Assembly: GCA_003053925.1 (NCBI GenBank)
Contig: QBKD01000001.1
Coordinates: 186,001 to 250,000 of the forward strand
Direction: 5' to 3'
Origin: Microbacteriaceae bacterium MWH-Ta3
Lineage (GTDB): Bacteria > Actinomycetota > Actinomycetes > Actinomycetales > Microbacteriaceae
Length of the DNA: 64,000 bases
Under the pieces are notes generated by a model, which saw only the letters and a program-made list of their open reading frames with translations, was not told the DNA's origin and did not search any database. How positions within the stretch are numbered: the first letter of the stretch is position 1; every line of letters begins with the position of its first letter. Below are positions 35,078 through 44,183 of the stretch, piece by piece. Made by a program: the position numbers and the translations under genes.

Positions 35078-35705
35078 AGACCATCATGGGCATCTTGTTG
35101 TCGCGGCACAGCGCAAACGCGGTCGCGTCGACGACCTTGAGGCCGCGCTTCATGGCGTCGCCGTAGGTGATCTCGTCCAGCTTGACCGCGTTGGGGTTCG
35201 TGCGGGGGTCGTCGTCATACACGCCATCCACACCGTTCTTCGCCACGAGGACCTCGTCAGCACCGATTTCGAGCGCGCGCTGCGCGGCGACGGTGTCGGT
35301 CGAGAAATACGGAAGTCCTGCACCAGCTCCGAAAATGACAACGCGGCCCTTTTCCAGGTGACGGATGGCACGAAGCGGGATGTAAGGTTCGGCGACCTGC
35401 GTCATTTCGATTGCCGACTGAACGCGCACGGGCTGGCCGGCCTGTTCGAGGAAGTCCTGCAGCGCCAGAGCGTTCATGACGGTGCCGAGCATGCCCATGT
35501 AGTCGGCACGCGAACGGTCCATGCCGCGCTGGCTGAGTTCAGCGCCTCGGAAGAAGTTGCCACCACCGACGACGATCGCAATCTGTGCGTCTTTTGCGGC
35601 CTCGGCGATCTCGCGCGCAATGGAACTCACGATGTCGGGGTTGACGCCCAAGGTGCCACCGCCAAATGCTTCACCGGACAGCTTCAACAGAACACGACGG
35701 GTCAT
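35004..35705 (-). CDS. pyrH: UMP kinase
   Basis: The 233-residue amino-acid-kinase-fold enzyme phosphorylates UMP. Motifs: [56 protein letters not shown] and DGVYDDDPR. The ATG at 35705 has a GTGAGGT ribosome site and its own -10 box (TACGAT, 35728-35733) after the tsf terminator. An upstream in-frame stretch is not conserved. Confidence 0.97.
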   Translation of the reverse strand: MTRRVLLKLSGEAFGGGTLGVNPDIVSSIAREIAEAAKDAQIAIVVGGGNFFRGAELSQRGMDRSRADYMGMLGTVMNALALQDFLEQAGQPVRVQSAIEMTQVAEPYIPLRAIRHLEKGRVVIFGAGAGLPYFSTDTVAAQRALEIGADEVLVAKNGVDGVYDDDPRTNPNAVKLDEITYGDAMKRGLKVVDATAFALCRDNKMPMMVFGMEPGGNIAKAIRGERLGTRVSN

Positions 35706-35727
35706 GCGCACCTCACTTTTCTTGTCT

Positions 35728-35733
35728 ATCGTA
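35728..35733 (-). promoter_or_regulatory. -10 box of the pyrH promoter
   Basis: TACGAT on the minus strand lies 22 nt upstream of the pyrH ATG and 26 nt after the tsf terminator, so pyrH probably has its own transcript. Confidence 0.45.
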
Positions 35734-35758
35734 GCGCGGGGTGAATCGCGACGCGCCC

Positions 35759-35795
35759 ACAACAAAGGGCCCGCACCTTTCGATGCGAGCCCTCT
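35759..35795 (-). terminator. Rho-independent terminator after tsf
   Basis: On the minus strand AGGGCTCGCA (35793-35784) pairs with TGCGGGCCCT (35775-35766) across 8 nt, with one T-G pair, then TTTGTTGT. It ends the rpsB-tsf unit. Confidence 0.75.
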
Positions 35796-35809
35796 GTGCG
35801 ATGAATCGG

Positions 35810-36637
35810 TTAGGCGCCGACCTTGAAACGAGCGAAGCCCGAAACGGTGAGGCCAGCCTCGGCCAGAACCTGCGAGATCGTGAGCTTGTTGTCACGTGCG
35901 TAGTCCTGCTCGAGAAGAGCAACCTGCTTGAAGAAGGCGCCCAGGCGACCCTCGACAATCTTGGGAAGAGCAGCCTCGGGCTTGCCCTCGCCGCGGCTGA
36001 TTTCCTCGACGATACGACGCTCGTTCTCGACGGTCTCGGCGGGAACCTCGTCGCGGGTCAGGTACTGGGGGTCAGCGAACGAGATGTGCTGTGCAACCGC
36101 ACGTGCAGCCTCGGCGTTGTCGCCCGTGTATGCCACAACGACGCCAACCTGCGGGGGCAGGTCCTTGTTGGTGCGGTGCATGTAGATCTCGAACTTGTCG
36201 CCCTCGATCTTCGAGAGGCGGCGGAGTTCCACCTTCTCGCCGATGATGGCGGCGTCGTCGGCGATGCGGTCAGCAACCGACTGGCCACCGACCGAGGCAG
36301 CGAGTGCCTCGTCGAGCGTCGATGCGCCGGCGGCCGCAACGGCCTCGACAACAACATCGGCCAGCGCAACGAACTTCTCGTTCTTTGCGACGAAGTCGGT
36401 CTCGCACGCGAGCTCGATCAGGTAAACAGCGCCGGCGGTTTCCTTGGCGGCAACGAGGCCTTCGCTGGTGGAGCGGTCGGCACGCTTTGCGTTGCCCTTT
36501 GCGCCCTTCAGGCGAAGGATTTCGACAGCCTTCTCCATGTCGCCGTCTGCTTCAACGAGAGCGTTCTTGGTGTCGACCATGCCGGTACCGAGGCGCTCGC
36601 GCAGGACCTTGACGTCCTCGAGAGAAAAATTAGCCAT
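35810..36637 (-). CDS. tsf: Elongation factor Ts
   Basis: EF-Ts recharges EF-Tu with GTP. The 275-residue protein has the N-domain ([21 protein letters not shown]), the signature [14 protein letters not shown], and the C-terminal dimerisation region. It lies 30 nt after rpsB as in nearly all bacteria and is followed by a terminator. Confidence 0.97.
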   Translation of the reverse strand: MANFSLEDVKVLRERLGTGMVDTKNALVEADGDMEKAVEILRLKGAKGNAKRADRSTSEGLVAAKETAGAVYLIELACETDFVAKNEKFVALADVVVEAVAAAGASTLDEALAASVGGQSVADRIADDAAIIGEKVELRRLSKIEGDKFEIYMHRTNKDLPPQVGVVVAYTGDNAEAARAVAQHISFADPQYLTRDEVPAETVENERRIVEEISRGEGKPEAALPKIVEGRLGAFFKQVALLEQDYARDNKLTISQVLAEAGLTVSGFARFKVGA

Positions 36638-36667
36638 GATTTCTGTGCTTTCTGATGGAAGGAAAAA

Positions 36668-37528
36668 TTACTCTGCGGCGGCGTCGGCTGCGGGAGCCTC
36701 GGCTGCTGCGGGGGCTTCGACGACCTCGGCTGCAGCGGCAGCAGGGGCCTCAGCGGCAGCGTTCGACTGCTCGAGCAGTTCGCGCTCCCACTCGGCGAGG
36801 GGCTCGACGGCGGACACGTTGCCAGCCTCGGCGGGCTTCTCGTGACGCTTGATGAGGCCCTCGGCCACGGCGTCGGCAATCACGCGGGTCAGCAATGCGA
36901 CCGAACGAATGGCGTCGTCGTTACCGGGGATGGGGTACGCGATGTCGTCGGGGTCGGCGTTGGTGTCGAGGATTCCGATGACGGGGATACCGAGCTTCTT
37001 GGCTTCGTCAATTGCAAGGTGCTCGCGCTTGGCGTCGACGATCCACATGGCACTGGGAGTCTTGGTGAGGTTACGGATACCACCGAGCGACTTGTGGAGC
37101 TTCTCGAGCTCGCGGCGCTTCATGAGGAGTTCCTTCTTGGTGAAACCCTTGGTGGTGTCGCTGAAGTCCAGCTGTTCCAGTTCCTTCATGCGCTCGAGGC
37201 GGCCCAGAACGGTCTGGAAGTTGGTCATCAGACCACCCAACCAACGCTGGTTAACGTAGGGCTGGCCCACGCGGATTGCTTCGGCGGCGATGGATTCCTG
37301 AGCCTGCTTCTTGGTGCCGACGAACAGAATCGAGCCACCGCGAGCGACCGTCTCCTTGACGAAGTCGTAGGCGTTGTCGATGTGCGCAAGCGACTGCTGC
37401 AAGTCGATGATGTGAATGCCCGAACGCTCGGTCAGGATGAAGCGCTTAACCTTCGGGTTCCAACGCTGGGTCTGGTGACCAAAGTGAACGCCAGCATCGA
37501 GCATCTGGCGAATAGTTACAACGGCCAT
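36668..37528 (-). CDS. rpsB: 30S ribosomal protein S2 with Ala/Glu-rich tail
   Basis: The 286-residue protein has the S2 signatures [18 protein letters not shown]-like start, [11 protein letters not shown] and [18 protein letters not shown]-type region. The last about 35 residues are an Ala/Glu/Pro tail ([17 protein letters not shown]), a length polymorphism seen in some actinobacteria. It begins at ATG with an AGGAGA site. The mRNA leader is about 137 nt and includes a short hairpin (37557-37572), as in autoregulated rpsB genes. Confidence 0.97.
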   Translation of the reverse strand: MAVVTIRQMLDAGVHFGHQTQRWNPKVKRFILTERSGIHIIDLQQSLAHIDNAYDFVKETVARGGSILFVGTKKQAQESIAAEAIRVGQPYVNQRWLGGLMTNFQTVLGRLERMKELEQLDFSDTTKGFTKKELLMKRRELEKLHKSLGGIRNLTKTPSAMWIVDAKREHLAIDEAKKLGIPVIGILDTNADPDDIAYPIPGNDDAIRSVALLTRVIADAVAEGLIKRHEKPAEAGNVSAVEPLAEWERELLEQSNAAAEAPAAAAAEVVEAPAAAEAPAADAAAE

Positions 37529-37556
37529 TGCCGTCTCCTTTTCTTGTGGTTTTTTC

Positions 37557-37677
37557 CATGACGGTCGTCATGAATCCTGGTGCCCCTGGACCCTCCGCCC
37601 TGTGACGGGACCGGTGGAGGTTCTCAGTGTGTGAGCACGCGAAGTCGACCGCTTTCGCGATCGCTGTCCTTAGTGTA
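37557..37677 (-). promoter_or_regulatory. rpsB promoter and leader
   Basis: A TACACT -10 box (37672-37677 on the minus strand) would give a leader of roughly 137 nt before rpsB. The leader contains the palindrome CATGACGGTCGTCATG-like hairpin (37557-37572) and CCTCC/GGAGG pairing. Long rpsB leaders are autoregulated by S2 in other bacteria; here that is inference. Confidence 0.4.
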
Positions 37678-37771
37678 TCAGCGTTGTACACAACGGCGAA
37701 ACGGCGGGGATTTATGCACCGCATCGGTTCCCCGCGCACCCGCCATCGCGCCCACACCGCACAGTGAAGAG

Positions 37772-38335
37772 GTGAACCCACACCAGCGAATCCCGCCACC
37801 GATCCTCGTTGTCGTGATGACGGTTGTCGTGATGTGGTGTCATGCGCAGTGGGGCGTCGGGGCACGAGCCGATTCGACTCGCCAATGGCCCATCATCGGG
37901 TTCGTACTGCGCGGCTTTGACCCACCGGCCACAGACTATGGAGCGGGTCACCGAGGCGTCGATATCGCCGCACGTTCTGGAGACACGGTGGTCGCGGCTG
38001 CCAGTGGCACGGTCACCTTTGCGGGCCCGGTTACGGGCAGAGGTGTCGTGACCATCTCGACGACCGACGGCTACCTGATTACCGTCGAGCCCGTGCAGGC
38101 GACCGTCAGCCACGGTACCGCCGTTGCGGCGGGTGACGGCATCGGAACACTGTCAACGGGCACACATTGCCCCGAAAGTTGCGCGCATGTCAGCGTTCGA
38201 CGCGCCGCGTCTGCGGCCTCGGCCGACGACGCGGACGCGAATTCACCGTCGTATGTGGACCCGTTTGCCGTGTTGGGTGAGCTCCCCCGCCCCGTGATTG
38301 TGTGGTCTCGGTTGGATGTCCAGGAACTGCGGTGA
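37772..38335 (+). CDS. M23 family metallopeptidase, short secreted form
   Basis: The 187-residue protein has an N-terminal hydrophobic segment (ILVVVMTVVVMWCHAQWG) and a LytM-type domain: GAGHRGVDIAA supplies the zinc His and Asp, and the late CPESCAHVSVRR supplies the third His. The usual HxH motif is CAH, so the first His is Cys. In the rpsB-adjacent actinobacterial subfamily a Cys in this place seems usual (recollection, not checked). The GTG at 37772 is a best guess, since no clear ribosome site is seen; ATG 37817 is possible. Confidence 0.8.
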   Translation: MNPHQRIPPPILVVVMTVVVMWCHAQWGVGARADSTRQWPIIGFVLRGFDPPATDYGAGHRGVDIAARSGDTVVAAASGTVTFAGPVTGRGVVTISTTDGYLITVEPVQATVSHGTAVAAGDGIGTLSTGTHCPESCAHVSVRRAASAASADDADANSPSYVDPFAVLGELPRPVIVWSRLDVQELR

Positions 38336-38366
38336 TGTGGTCGGCACCATCGACGATGCTAAATCG

Positions 38367-39272
38367 CTAGGCCCGGGGATGCGCCTGGCCGTGGGCGGCC
38401 CGCAGGCGCTCGTTCGACACGTGGGTGTAAATCTGCGTCGTACCGACGCTGGCGTGCCCCAGAATCTCTTGCACGCTGCGTAAATCGGCACCACCGTCCA
38501 GCAGATGCGTCGCGGCGGTGTGCCGCAACGTGTGCGGCCCCTTCGGCCCAGTGCCGGGCAGTTCCCCCACAATCTCGGACACGATTCGGTACACCGCACG
38601 CGTGGACAGTTGGCCGCCGCGGGCACCAACGAATAACGCGCGCTGGGCGGGATCCTTAACCAGCAACGGACGCGCACGCTCGATGTACTGGTGCATAGCG
38701 ACAGCGGCGGGCTCGCCCAGCGGAACAACGCGCTCCTTGGAACCCTTGCCCATCACCCGCACGGTCCGCGCCGACCAATCACAGGATTCAGCCGTCAGAG
38801 TTACCAGCTCGGACACGCGCAACGCCGACGAATACAACAACTCCCATACAGCGCGGTCACGTAGCGCCAGCGGATCACCATCCTGCGCCCGCGCCTCGAG
38901 ACCATCCAGCACGTCGTCGATCGCCGACCGCGACATCACCCGAGGCAGGTGACGCGGGCGTTTGGGCGCCGACAATCGAAGGAAAACATCCGACTCGGTA
39001 TGGGCCATGGCGTGGCACCAGTGACTAAAACTTTTGAGGGCCGACACGCGCCGGGCGATTGTCGTGGCGGCATCGCCGCGCTCGGACATCGACCAGACCC
39101 ACGTGCGAGCGTCTTCCAACACGAGTGAATCCAGCGTGGTCGCTTCCGCCGCGCGCAGCGAATTCACGAATAAGTCGAGATCGGCTGCGTACGCCCGCAG
39201 CGTGTGCGGACTCGCCGAACGCGCTCCCTGCAATTCAGACAGGAAGCGCGTTACGGCGATATCGATGCGCAC
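38367..39272 (-). CDS. xerC: Tyrosine recombinase XerC
   Basis: XerC/D recombinases resolve chromosome dimers at dif. The 301-residue protein has an N-terminal SAM-like domain (FLSELQGARSASPHTLRAYAADL) and the catalytic set: R in SALRVSEL, K in GKGSKERVVP, HTLRH, LGHASVGTT and the nucleophile Y in QIYTHV. The length is standard. The GTG start (39272) has only a weak -10-like CACACT box 6 nt upstream. In related genomes it lies near dprA; here a MarR/MMPL pair and a phosphodiesterase lie between them. Confidence 0.95.
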   Translation of the reverse strand: MRIDIAVTRFLSELQGARSASPHTLRAYAADLDLFVNSLRAAEATTLDSLVLEDARTWVWSMSERGDAATTIARRVSALKSFSHWCHAMAHTESDVFLRLSAPKRPRHLPRVMSRSAIDDVLDGLEARAQDGDPLALRDRAVWELLYSSALRVSELVTLTAESCDWSARTVRVMGKGSKERVVPLGEPAAVAMHQYIERARPLLVKDPAQRALFVGARGGQLSTRAVYRIVSEIVGELPGTGPKGPHTLRHTAATHLLDGGADLRSVQEILGHASVGTTQIYTHVSNERLRAAHGQAHPRA

Positions 39273-39297
39273 GTTTACAGTGTGCGACCGTTGTTCG

Positions 39298-41361
39298 TTA
39301 TTTCGTTGTGGACACGCTGGCAGCGGGGCGGCGCGGCCACCACATGCGCTCGCCCACCATGAAGGTCAGCGAGGGCACAACCACGGTGCGTACCAGCAAG
39401 GTGTCCAACAGAACACCGACACACACGATCACACCGATTTGCGTCAGGGTGATGAGCGGCAGAACTCCGAGCACGGCGAACACCGCGGCCAACAGTACGC
39501 CGGCACTCGTGATGACGCCACCGGTTGCACCGAGGGCACGAATCATGCCCTGGCGAATACCGGTGGGCACACCGCCCTCGACGACTTCGGATTCCTCTTT
39601 CACACGTGTCATCAGGAACATGTTGTAGTCGATTCCCAGCGCGACAAGGAACAGGAACGACAACACAAACACGTTCGCATCCAGCGCGGGGAAGCCCCAG
39701 ATCAACTGGAACAGGAACCAGCTGGCACCGATCGCTGCGAAGTAGCTGGCCACAACGGTAGCCAACAGCAACGCGGGGGCAACGAGCGCACGAAGCACGA
39801 TGACAAGCATGAGGAACACGATGGCGAGAACCGTCGGGAAGATCAGCGCTTCGTCGGCATCGATTGCGGCCTCGGTGTCGACGACAACCGCGTCGACACC
39901 ACCCACCATGGCCGTACCGTCGCCCACCGAATCCAGCTCGTCACGCACGTCCACAATTGCGGCCTTGGCGTCATCGGATTCCGATTCGTGATCGAGTGTG
40001 ACGCTCACCAGCGTGTAACCGCCGGCGCTCGACCCTGCGGCTACTGCCGTGACATCGCTGCGCGAATCGAGAGACTCGACAACCTGATCGACATCGGAAT
40101 CGGGCGAGACAACCGTGGCGCGCGAGCCCTGGAAGGCCTCGAACTTGTCGGTCAAAATCGTCTGACCCACGACCGCATCGGGCGTCGACATGAAACGCTC
40201 GGCCTGAGTCAGACCGCTCTGAATCGAGAGTGCCGGGATGGCCAGAACAAGCGCGACGACCACCGAGGCGAGACCCGTAAGGACGGGACGGCGCGCGATT
40301 CCGGCGCCGGCACGAGCCCACAGCGATTCCTTCGCGGCAACCTGGCCGAAACGGGGAACGCGCGGCCAGAAGATGCCGCGAGGCCAGACGACCAGGGCAA
40401 ACGGAAGCACGAGGATGCCGGCGGCCATGGCCACTGCGATTCCCACGAGTCCTGCAAGGCCAAGGTTGAAGTTGCTGTCCAACTGAGCGAACAACAGCGT
40501 TGCCATAACGAGCAACACGGTACCGCCCGACGCCAGAATGGCGGGAGTGACGCCTCGCACGGCCTTGGCCATGGCTTCGGCCTTTGATTCTGTGCGAATG
40601 AGTTCTTCGCGGTAGCGCGAAATCAGGAGCAGTGCGTAGTTGGTGCCCGCACCGAAGACCAGCACCGACAAAATTCCGGTGACCGAGGCATCGAGCTTCT
40701 GATCAAGCAGCGTGGCGACGTATTCCGCCATACGACCCGCAAGCTGGTCGGCCACGCCGACAACAGCCAACGGGATGATCCACAGAATGGGCGAGCGATA
40801 TGTGACCAGGAGCAGGACGACGACGACCGATGCAGTCACCGCCAGCAGCGTGAAGTCGGCTCCGGCGAATACGTTCGAAATGTCGATAGCGAAACCTTCG
40901 GGACCCGACAGGTACACCTTCACATCGGTGAGATCGGCGTTCGCGAGCTCGGCGATTGCGGCATAGCGCTCTTTTTGGTCTTCGACGACATTTGTCTTTT
41001 CCAGCGGAATGATTCCCACGGCGGACTGTCCGTCATCGGAAACCTGTGCGCCGGGGAGCATGGGAATATCGGTGAATTCCGCCGTGATCTCGGACAGGTT
41101 GGCGTTGATTGTCTCGAGTTGCGTGTCGGTGAGGTCCGATGCCGAGTCGTAGACCACCCAGATTGACGTTCCCGCGCTTTCGGGGAATGCCGACACAATG
41201 CGGGCAACCTTGGCGGCTTCGGATGCGCTCGGCGCTCCCGATTCTGGTGCCGTTTCGACATCGGTCGTTGCGGACAATGCAAATAACCCGGCGGTGACGG
41301 CCAGCGAGACCAGCAGACCCGCCAATGCGGTCCACCGGCTAAAGACGCGGTTGAGGAACAT
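39298..41361 (-). CDS. MMPL/RND family transporter
   Basis: The 687-residue protein has two halves, each with a first membrane segment, a periplasmic-like loop and five further segments: N-half from FSRWTALAGLLVSLAVTAG, C-half from GIARRPVLTGLASVVVAL. FGAGTNYALLLISRYRE and FLVALGIDYNMFLMTRVKEE are the paired MMPL signatures. Such transporters move lipids or drugs across the membrane. It has an AAAGGA ribosome site and is divergent from a MarR regulator 64 nt away, its likely repressor. Confidence 0.93.
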   Translation of the reverse strand: MFLNRVFSRWTALAGLLVSLAVTAGLFALSATTDVETAPESGAPSASEAAKVARIVSAFPESAGTSIWVVYDSASDLTDTQLETINANLSEITAEFTDIPMLPGAQVSDDGQSAVGIIPLEKTNVVEDQKERYAAIAELANADLTDVKVYLSGPEGFAIDISNVFAGADFTLLAVTASVVVVLLLVTYRSPILWIIPLAVVGVADQLAGRMAEYVATLLDQKLDASVTGILSVLVFGAGTNYALLLISRYREELIRTESKAEAMAKAVRGVTPAILASGGTVLLVMATLLFAQLDSNFNLGLAGLVGIAVAMAAGILVLPFALVVWPRGIFWPRVPRFGQVAAKESLWARAGAGIARRPVLTGLASVVVALVLAIPALSIQSGLTQAERFMSTPDAVVGQTILTDKFEAFQGSRATVVSPDSDVDQVVESLDSRSDVTAVAAGSSAGGYTLVSVTLDHESESDDAKAAIVDVRDELDSVGDGTAMVGGVDAVVVDTEAAIDADEALIFPTVLAIVFLMLVIVLRALVAPALLLATVVASYFAAIGASWFLFQLIWGFPALDANVFVLSFLFLVALGIDYNMFLMTRVKEESEVVEGGVPTGIRQGMIRALGATGGVITSAGVLLAAVFAVLGVLPLITLTQIGVIVCVGVLLDTLLVRTVVVPSLTFMVGERMWWPRRPAASVSTTK

Positions 41362-41371
41362 ACTTAAATCC

Positions 41372-41402
41372 TTTCGATATTGCGATATTACGATAATCGA
41401 AA
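41372..41402. promoter_or_regulatory. Operator-like site between mmpL and marR
   Basis: Three 8-bp units, CGATATTG, CGATATTA and CGATAATC, lie head to tail at 41375-41398. They sit inside a 31-bp imperfect palindrome with perfect 7-bp arms TTTCGAT/ATCGAAA (41372-41378 and 41396-41402). The site overlaps the start region of both divergent transcripts, as MarR operators do. Confidence 0.65.
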
Positions 41403-41413
41403 TACTTAGTTGC

Positions 41414-41419
41414 TACACT
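41414..41419 (+). promoter_or_regulatory. -10 box of a leaderless marR promoter
   Basis: TACACT ends 6 nt before the ATG at 41426; no ribosome site is present. Confidence 0.5.
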
Positions 41420-41425
41420 ACCCCC

Positions 41426-41929
41426 ATGGAATCGTTGCAGCAAACTCCGGAAGGCCGGCCCGAAATGGGTTCGTTCCACCTTCCCACCATGTTGCTGCGC
41501 GCCATCATTCAAAAATCGCGCGCCTTTGAACGTCACATTGAGACTCTGACCAAAGTCAACCCTACGGACCGAGAAGTGATGGAGACCCTCATCATGGGCG
41601 GGCCGCAATCACCCAGCCAGTTGGCCACCGCCGTGGGCCTCTCCCCCGCCGCCATGACGTCGTCCATCGATCGCCTGACAGGACTTGGCCACGCCCACCG
41701 CGAGGCGCACAGTAGCGATCGCCGCAAAACCGTCGTGCGACCCAGTGATGAATCGGTGCGCATCATCATGAACGAGCTGATGGGTATGGTCCGCGGAATC
41801 AACGCCGTGATGAACGACTATTCCGAGGCCGAGATTGCCATCATTACCCGTTTCCTCACCGATGTGAACAACGAATACGCGAACCACATCAACCCCGAAG
41901 ATGTCGTGGGATACGCCGCCGCTCAGTAG
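41426..41929 (+). CDS. MarR-family transcriptional regulator
   Basis: The 167-residue protein has the winged helix-turn-helix of the family: MGGPQSPSQLATAVGLSPAAMTSSIDRLTGLGHAHREAHSSDRRK, where the last part is the wing with the DRR signature. Flanking helices form the dimer domain. The ATG at 41426 is chosen because upstream codons would run through the operator and lack a ribosome site. It probably represses the divergent MMPL gene and itself by binding 41372-41402 (inference from layout). The ligand is unknown. Confidence 0.9.
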   Translation: MESLQQTPEGRPEMGSFHLPTMLLRAIIQKSRAFERHIETLTKVNPTDREVMETLIMGGPQSPSQLATAVGLSPAAMTSSIDRLTGLGHAHREAHSSDRRKTVVRPSDESVRIIMNELMGMVRGINAVMNDYSEAEIAIITRFLTDVNNEYANHINPEDVVGYAAAQ

Positions 41930-41953
41930 CCCGAGCGAGGGTCGCGTGGCGTT

Positions 41954-42913
41954 TTAGCCCAGCGAACCGGGGGTAACCGCCTCGCCGCCGCCACTGATGG
42001 CCTGTTCCTCGCGGTTGTGGGCCGAGCGCTTATTGCTGACCATCTCGAAGATCTCTTCAGTCGAATACTGCGTGAGCATCTCGCGCTGAGTGGCGGGATA
42101 CGCAATGACCGAACGGGATTCCTGGATGGGAACGATGGTGTGAACGACCTGCTGCGGGTACACGTGCACCAGCTGAATGGATTGCGAGCCATCAACGCCA
42201 CTGAGCAACAAATCACGAGGAGCGCCGAAGTCGACGGTGTAGCACGTGGCGCTGGCGACGGCCACGGGAATTCCCGCGAAGGTGGAATACGTCGAATAGT
42301 GCAGATGGCCGCCCAAAATTGTGCGGACATCCGTGCCCGACAGAACCGAGGCCAGACGCTCCTGATTGCGCAGTTCGATTATCCGAACAAATTCGTTGTG
42401 CGACGGAATGGGCGGGTGATGCAGTGCCAGAATCGTGCCGTGTTCGGCGGGGCTTGCGAGTTCCGCAGCCAGCCACTCGAACTGCGACTCTTCGATGTCA
42501 CCATGGTGGTAACCCGGCACCGTGGAGTCCAAGGAAATGATGCGCAGGCCGTTTACCCAATAGACGCGGTCATGAGGCTCGCCGGCCGATTCCTCGTCAA
42601 AGAGTTCACGCGCATAGGGCTCGCGCTCGTCATGGTTACCCATCGTCCAAACGACTTGGGCACCCATTTCGCGCGCAAGAGGTTCAACCGTCGCGCGCAG
42701 GAAACGATAGGCCTCGGGTTCGCCCAGGTCGGCAAGGTCACCGGTAAACACGAGCGCCTCGATGTTGTGCTCGCTGTGCGCAAGGCGGGACATGATGGTC
42801 GTGATGTTCGCCGCAACGTCAATGGACGAGAACAGCTTGCGGTCGCCGCCCAGCAGGTGGGTATCAGAGATATGGGCAATGGTGTGCAGCGGTGCATCGA
42901 CCTCGAATGACAT
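41954..42913 (-). CDS. Calcineurin-like phosphoesterase, CpdA type
   Basis: The 319-residue protein has the metallophosphoesterase motifs: HISDTHLLG, FTGDLADLGE, GNHDEREP, ALHHPPIP and GGHLHYSTY. This arrangement is that of class III cyclic nucleotide phosphodiesterases such as CpdA and Rv0805, so it may cleave cAMP or related cyclic nucleotides; this is not proven by sequence. The ATG has TACTCT 6 nt upstream, so it is probably leaderless. It is convergent with marR and lies beside dprA. Confidence 0.88.
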   Translation of the reverse strand: MSFEVDAPLHTIAHISDTHLLGGDRKLFSSIDVAANITTIMSRLAHSEHNIEALVFTGDLADLGEPEAYRFLRATVEPLAREMGAQVVWTMGNHDEREPYARELFDEESAGEPHDRVYWVNGLRIISLDSTVPGYHHGDIEESQFEWLAAELASPAEHGTILALHHPPIPSHNEFVRIIELRNQERLASVLSGTDVRTILGGHLHYSTYSTFAGIPVAVASATCYTVDFGAPRDLLLSGVDGSQSIQLVHVYPQQVVHTIVPIQESRSVIAYPATQREMLTQYSTEEIFEMVSNKRSAHNREEQAISGGGEAVTPGSLG

Positions 42914-42919
42914 ATCTGC

Positions 42920-42925
42920 AGAGTA
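42920..42925 (-). promoter_or_regulatory. -10 box of a leaderless promoter for the CpdA-type gene
   Basis: TACTCT on the minus strand ends 6 nt before the ATG at 42913. The same hexamer precedes glgX. Confidence 0.5.
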
Positions 42926-42941
42926 CCGCGCCTACGCGACA

Positions 42942-44183
42942 TCATCGCCGAGACACAGCGGTCCAGCCCTCGTCGCGTCGGGTGACCCGCCCATCCAATT
43001 CGAGTGCACCGAGTGTGGACATAACCACCGCAGCGGCAAGGCCCGAACGATGCGCGATGTCCGCCACCGTTCGCGGTGCTCGGCCAGAGAGCGAATCAAC
43101 GACCTGCAGAACCTCGGGAGCATCGTGCCTATCGAAAGGTGCTGCCTCGGCATCGCCCGACAGGAGTTCGCAGATGTCGGCGGCAGAGGTGACCACGCGG
43201 GCCGCGAAGTTTTCCCGCAATAGCCTGTGGCAGCCGGCGCTGGACGCGCTGGTGATCGGACCGGGCACAACACCCAGCGGGCGGTCGAGGTCTCGCGCAT
43301 GCGTGGCGGTGTTCAACGACCCACTGCGGTGACCCGCCTCGATGACAACGGTCGCTCCCGCCATTGCAGCGATCACACGATTACGTTGCAGAAACCGCCA
43401 GCGCGTGGGTGCCCCGCCGCAGGGAACCTCACTAACCACAGCGCCATCGGTCATGATTCGGCGCAGTAGTTCATCGTGCCCCGCGGGATAGAGCTGATCC
43501 ACGCCGCCGGCGAGGACCGCGACGGTCGGGCTACCCACGGCGAGCGCCGCGCGGTGCGCCATGCCATCGATTCCGTAGGCGCCACCCGACACGACGGTGA
43601 GGCCTCGCTGCGACAACGACGCCGCGAAGTCCATTGCCACGTGCTCGCCGTAGCCCGTGGATGCTCGAGCGCCGACGATTGCCACCGACCGTTCCGGACT
43701 GGGTAGGGCGTCAATTTTTCCGCGCACCCAGAGCGCGTGCGGCGCATGATCGCCCAAGTCGTTGACGCCCTCGGGCCATTGGGTATCGGTCGGTACGACT
43801 ATCTGCACTTCCAGTCGAGCGGCCGCCGCCAGACTGCGAAATAGAGCGGGGGCGTCCAGCCGACTCTCCCAACGGTCGAGTGCTTCGCGCGCCTCGGATT
43901 CAGTGAAGTCGTGCCCGCAGTGATCTACTATTGCGTGCGCGGGTGTGCGATTCACGACCGCATCCAGCGCACCCCCGGCGCCCAGCACCCGCACCATGGC
44001 ACCCGCGATGCGGTCGCCCGGTTCAACAAGGTAGCTCCAGGCAACATGGGCGAATGCTTGGAGGGAATCAACAGGCGATTCGTTTTCTGGTCGCAACGGT
44101 TGAATGCAAGCAAGGATGTCGATGATGGGTATGCGCCACCGTGCATCAGCGGACGACTCGTGAGCAACGGGTGATGTGGTCAT
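42942..44183 (-). CDS. dprA: DNA processing protein DprA
   Basis: DprA protects incoming single-stranded DNA and loads RecA. The 413-residue protein has an N-terminal helical region, the Rossmann-like core (VAIVGARASTGYGEHVA; VVSGGAYGIDGMAHRAAL; RFLQRNRVIAAMAG; EAGHRSGSLNTA) and a C-terminal winged-helix domain (VVDSLSGRAPRTVADIAHRSGL). The start overlaps the yifB stop by four bases (ATGA). Its presence does not prove competence; most actinobacteria carry it. Confidence 0.95.
   Translation of the reverse strand: MTTSPVAHESSADARWRIPIIDILACIQPLRPENESPVDSLQAFAHVAWSYLVEPGDRIAGAMVRVLGAGGALDAVVNRTPAHAIVDHCGHDFTESEAREALDRWESRLDAPALFRSLAAAARLEVQIVVPTDTQWPEGVNDLGDHAPHALWVRGKIDALPSPERSVAIVGARASTGYGEHVAMDFAASLSQRGLTVVSGGAYGIDGMAHRAALAVGSPTVAVLAGGVDQLYPAGHDELLRRIMTDGAVVSEVPCGGAPTRWRFLQRNRVIAAMAGATVVIEAGHRSGSLNTATHARDLDRPLGVVPGPITSASSAGCHRLLRENFAARVVTSAADICELLSGDAEAAPFDRHDAPEVLQVVDSLSGRAPRTVADIAHRSGLAAAVVMSTLGALELDGRVTRRDEGWTAVSRR

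Noticed and set aside
39034-40587. A 517-codon open frame on the plus strand
   Set aside because: Antisense to xerC and the MMPL gene; composition is that of a shadow frame.
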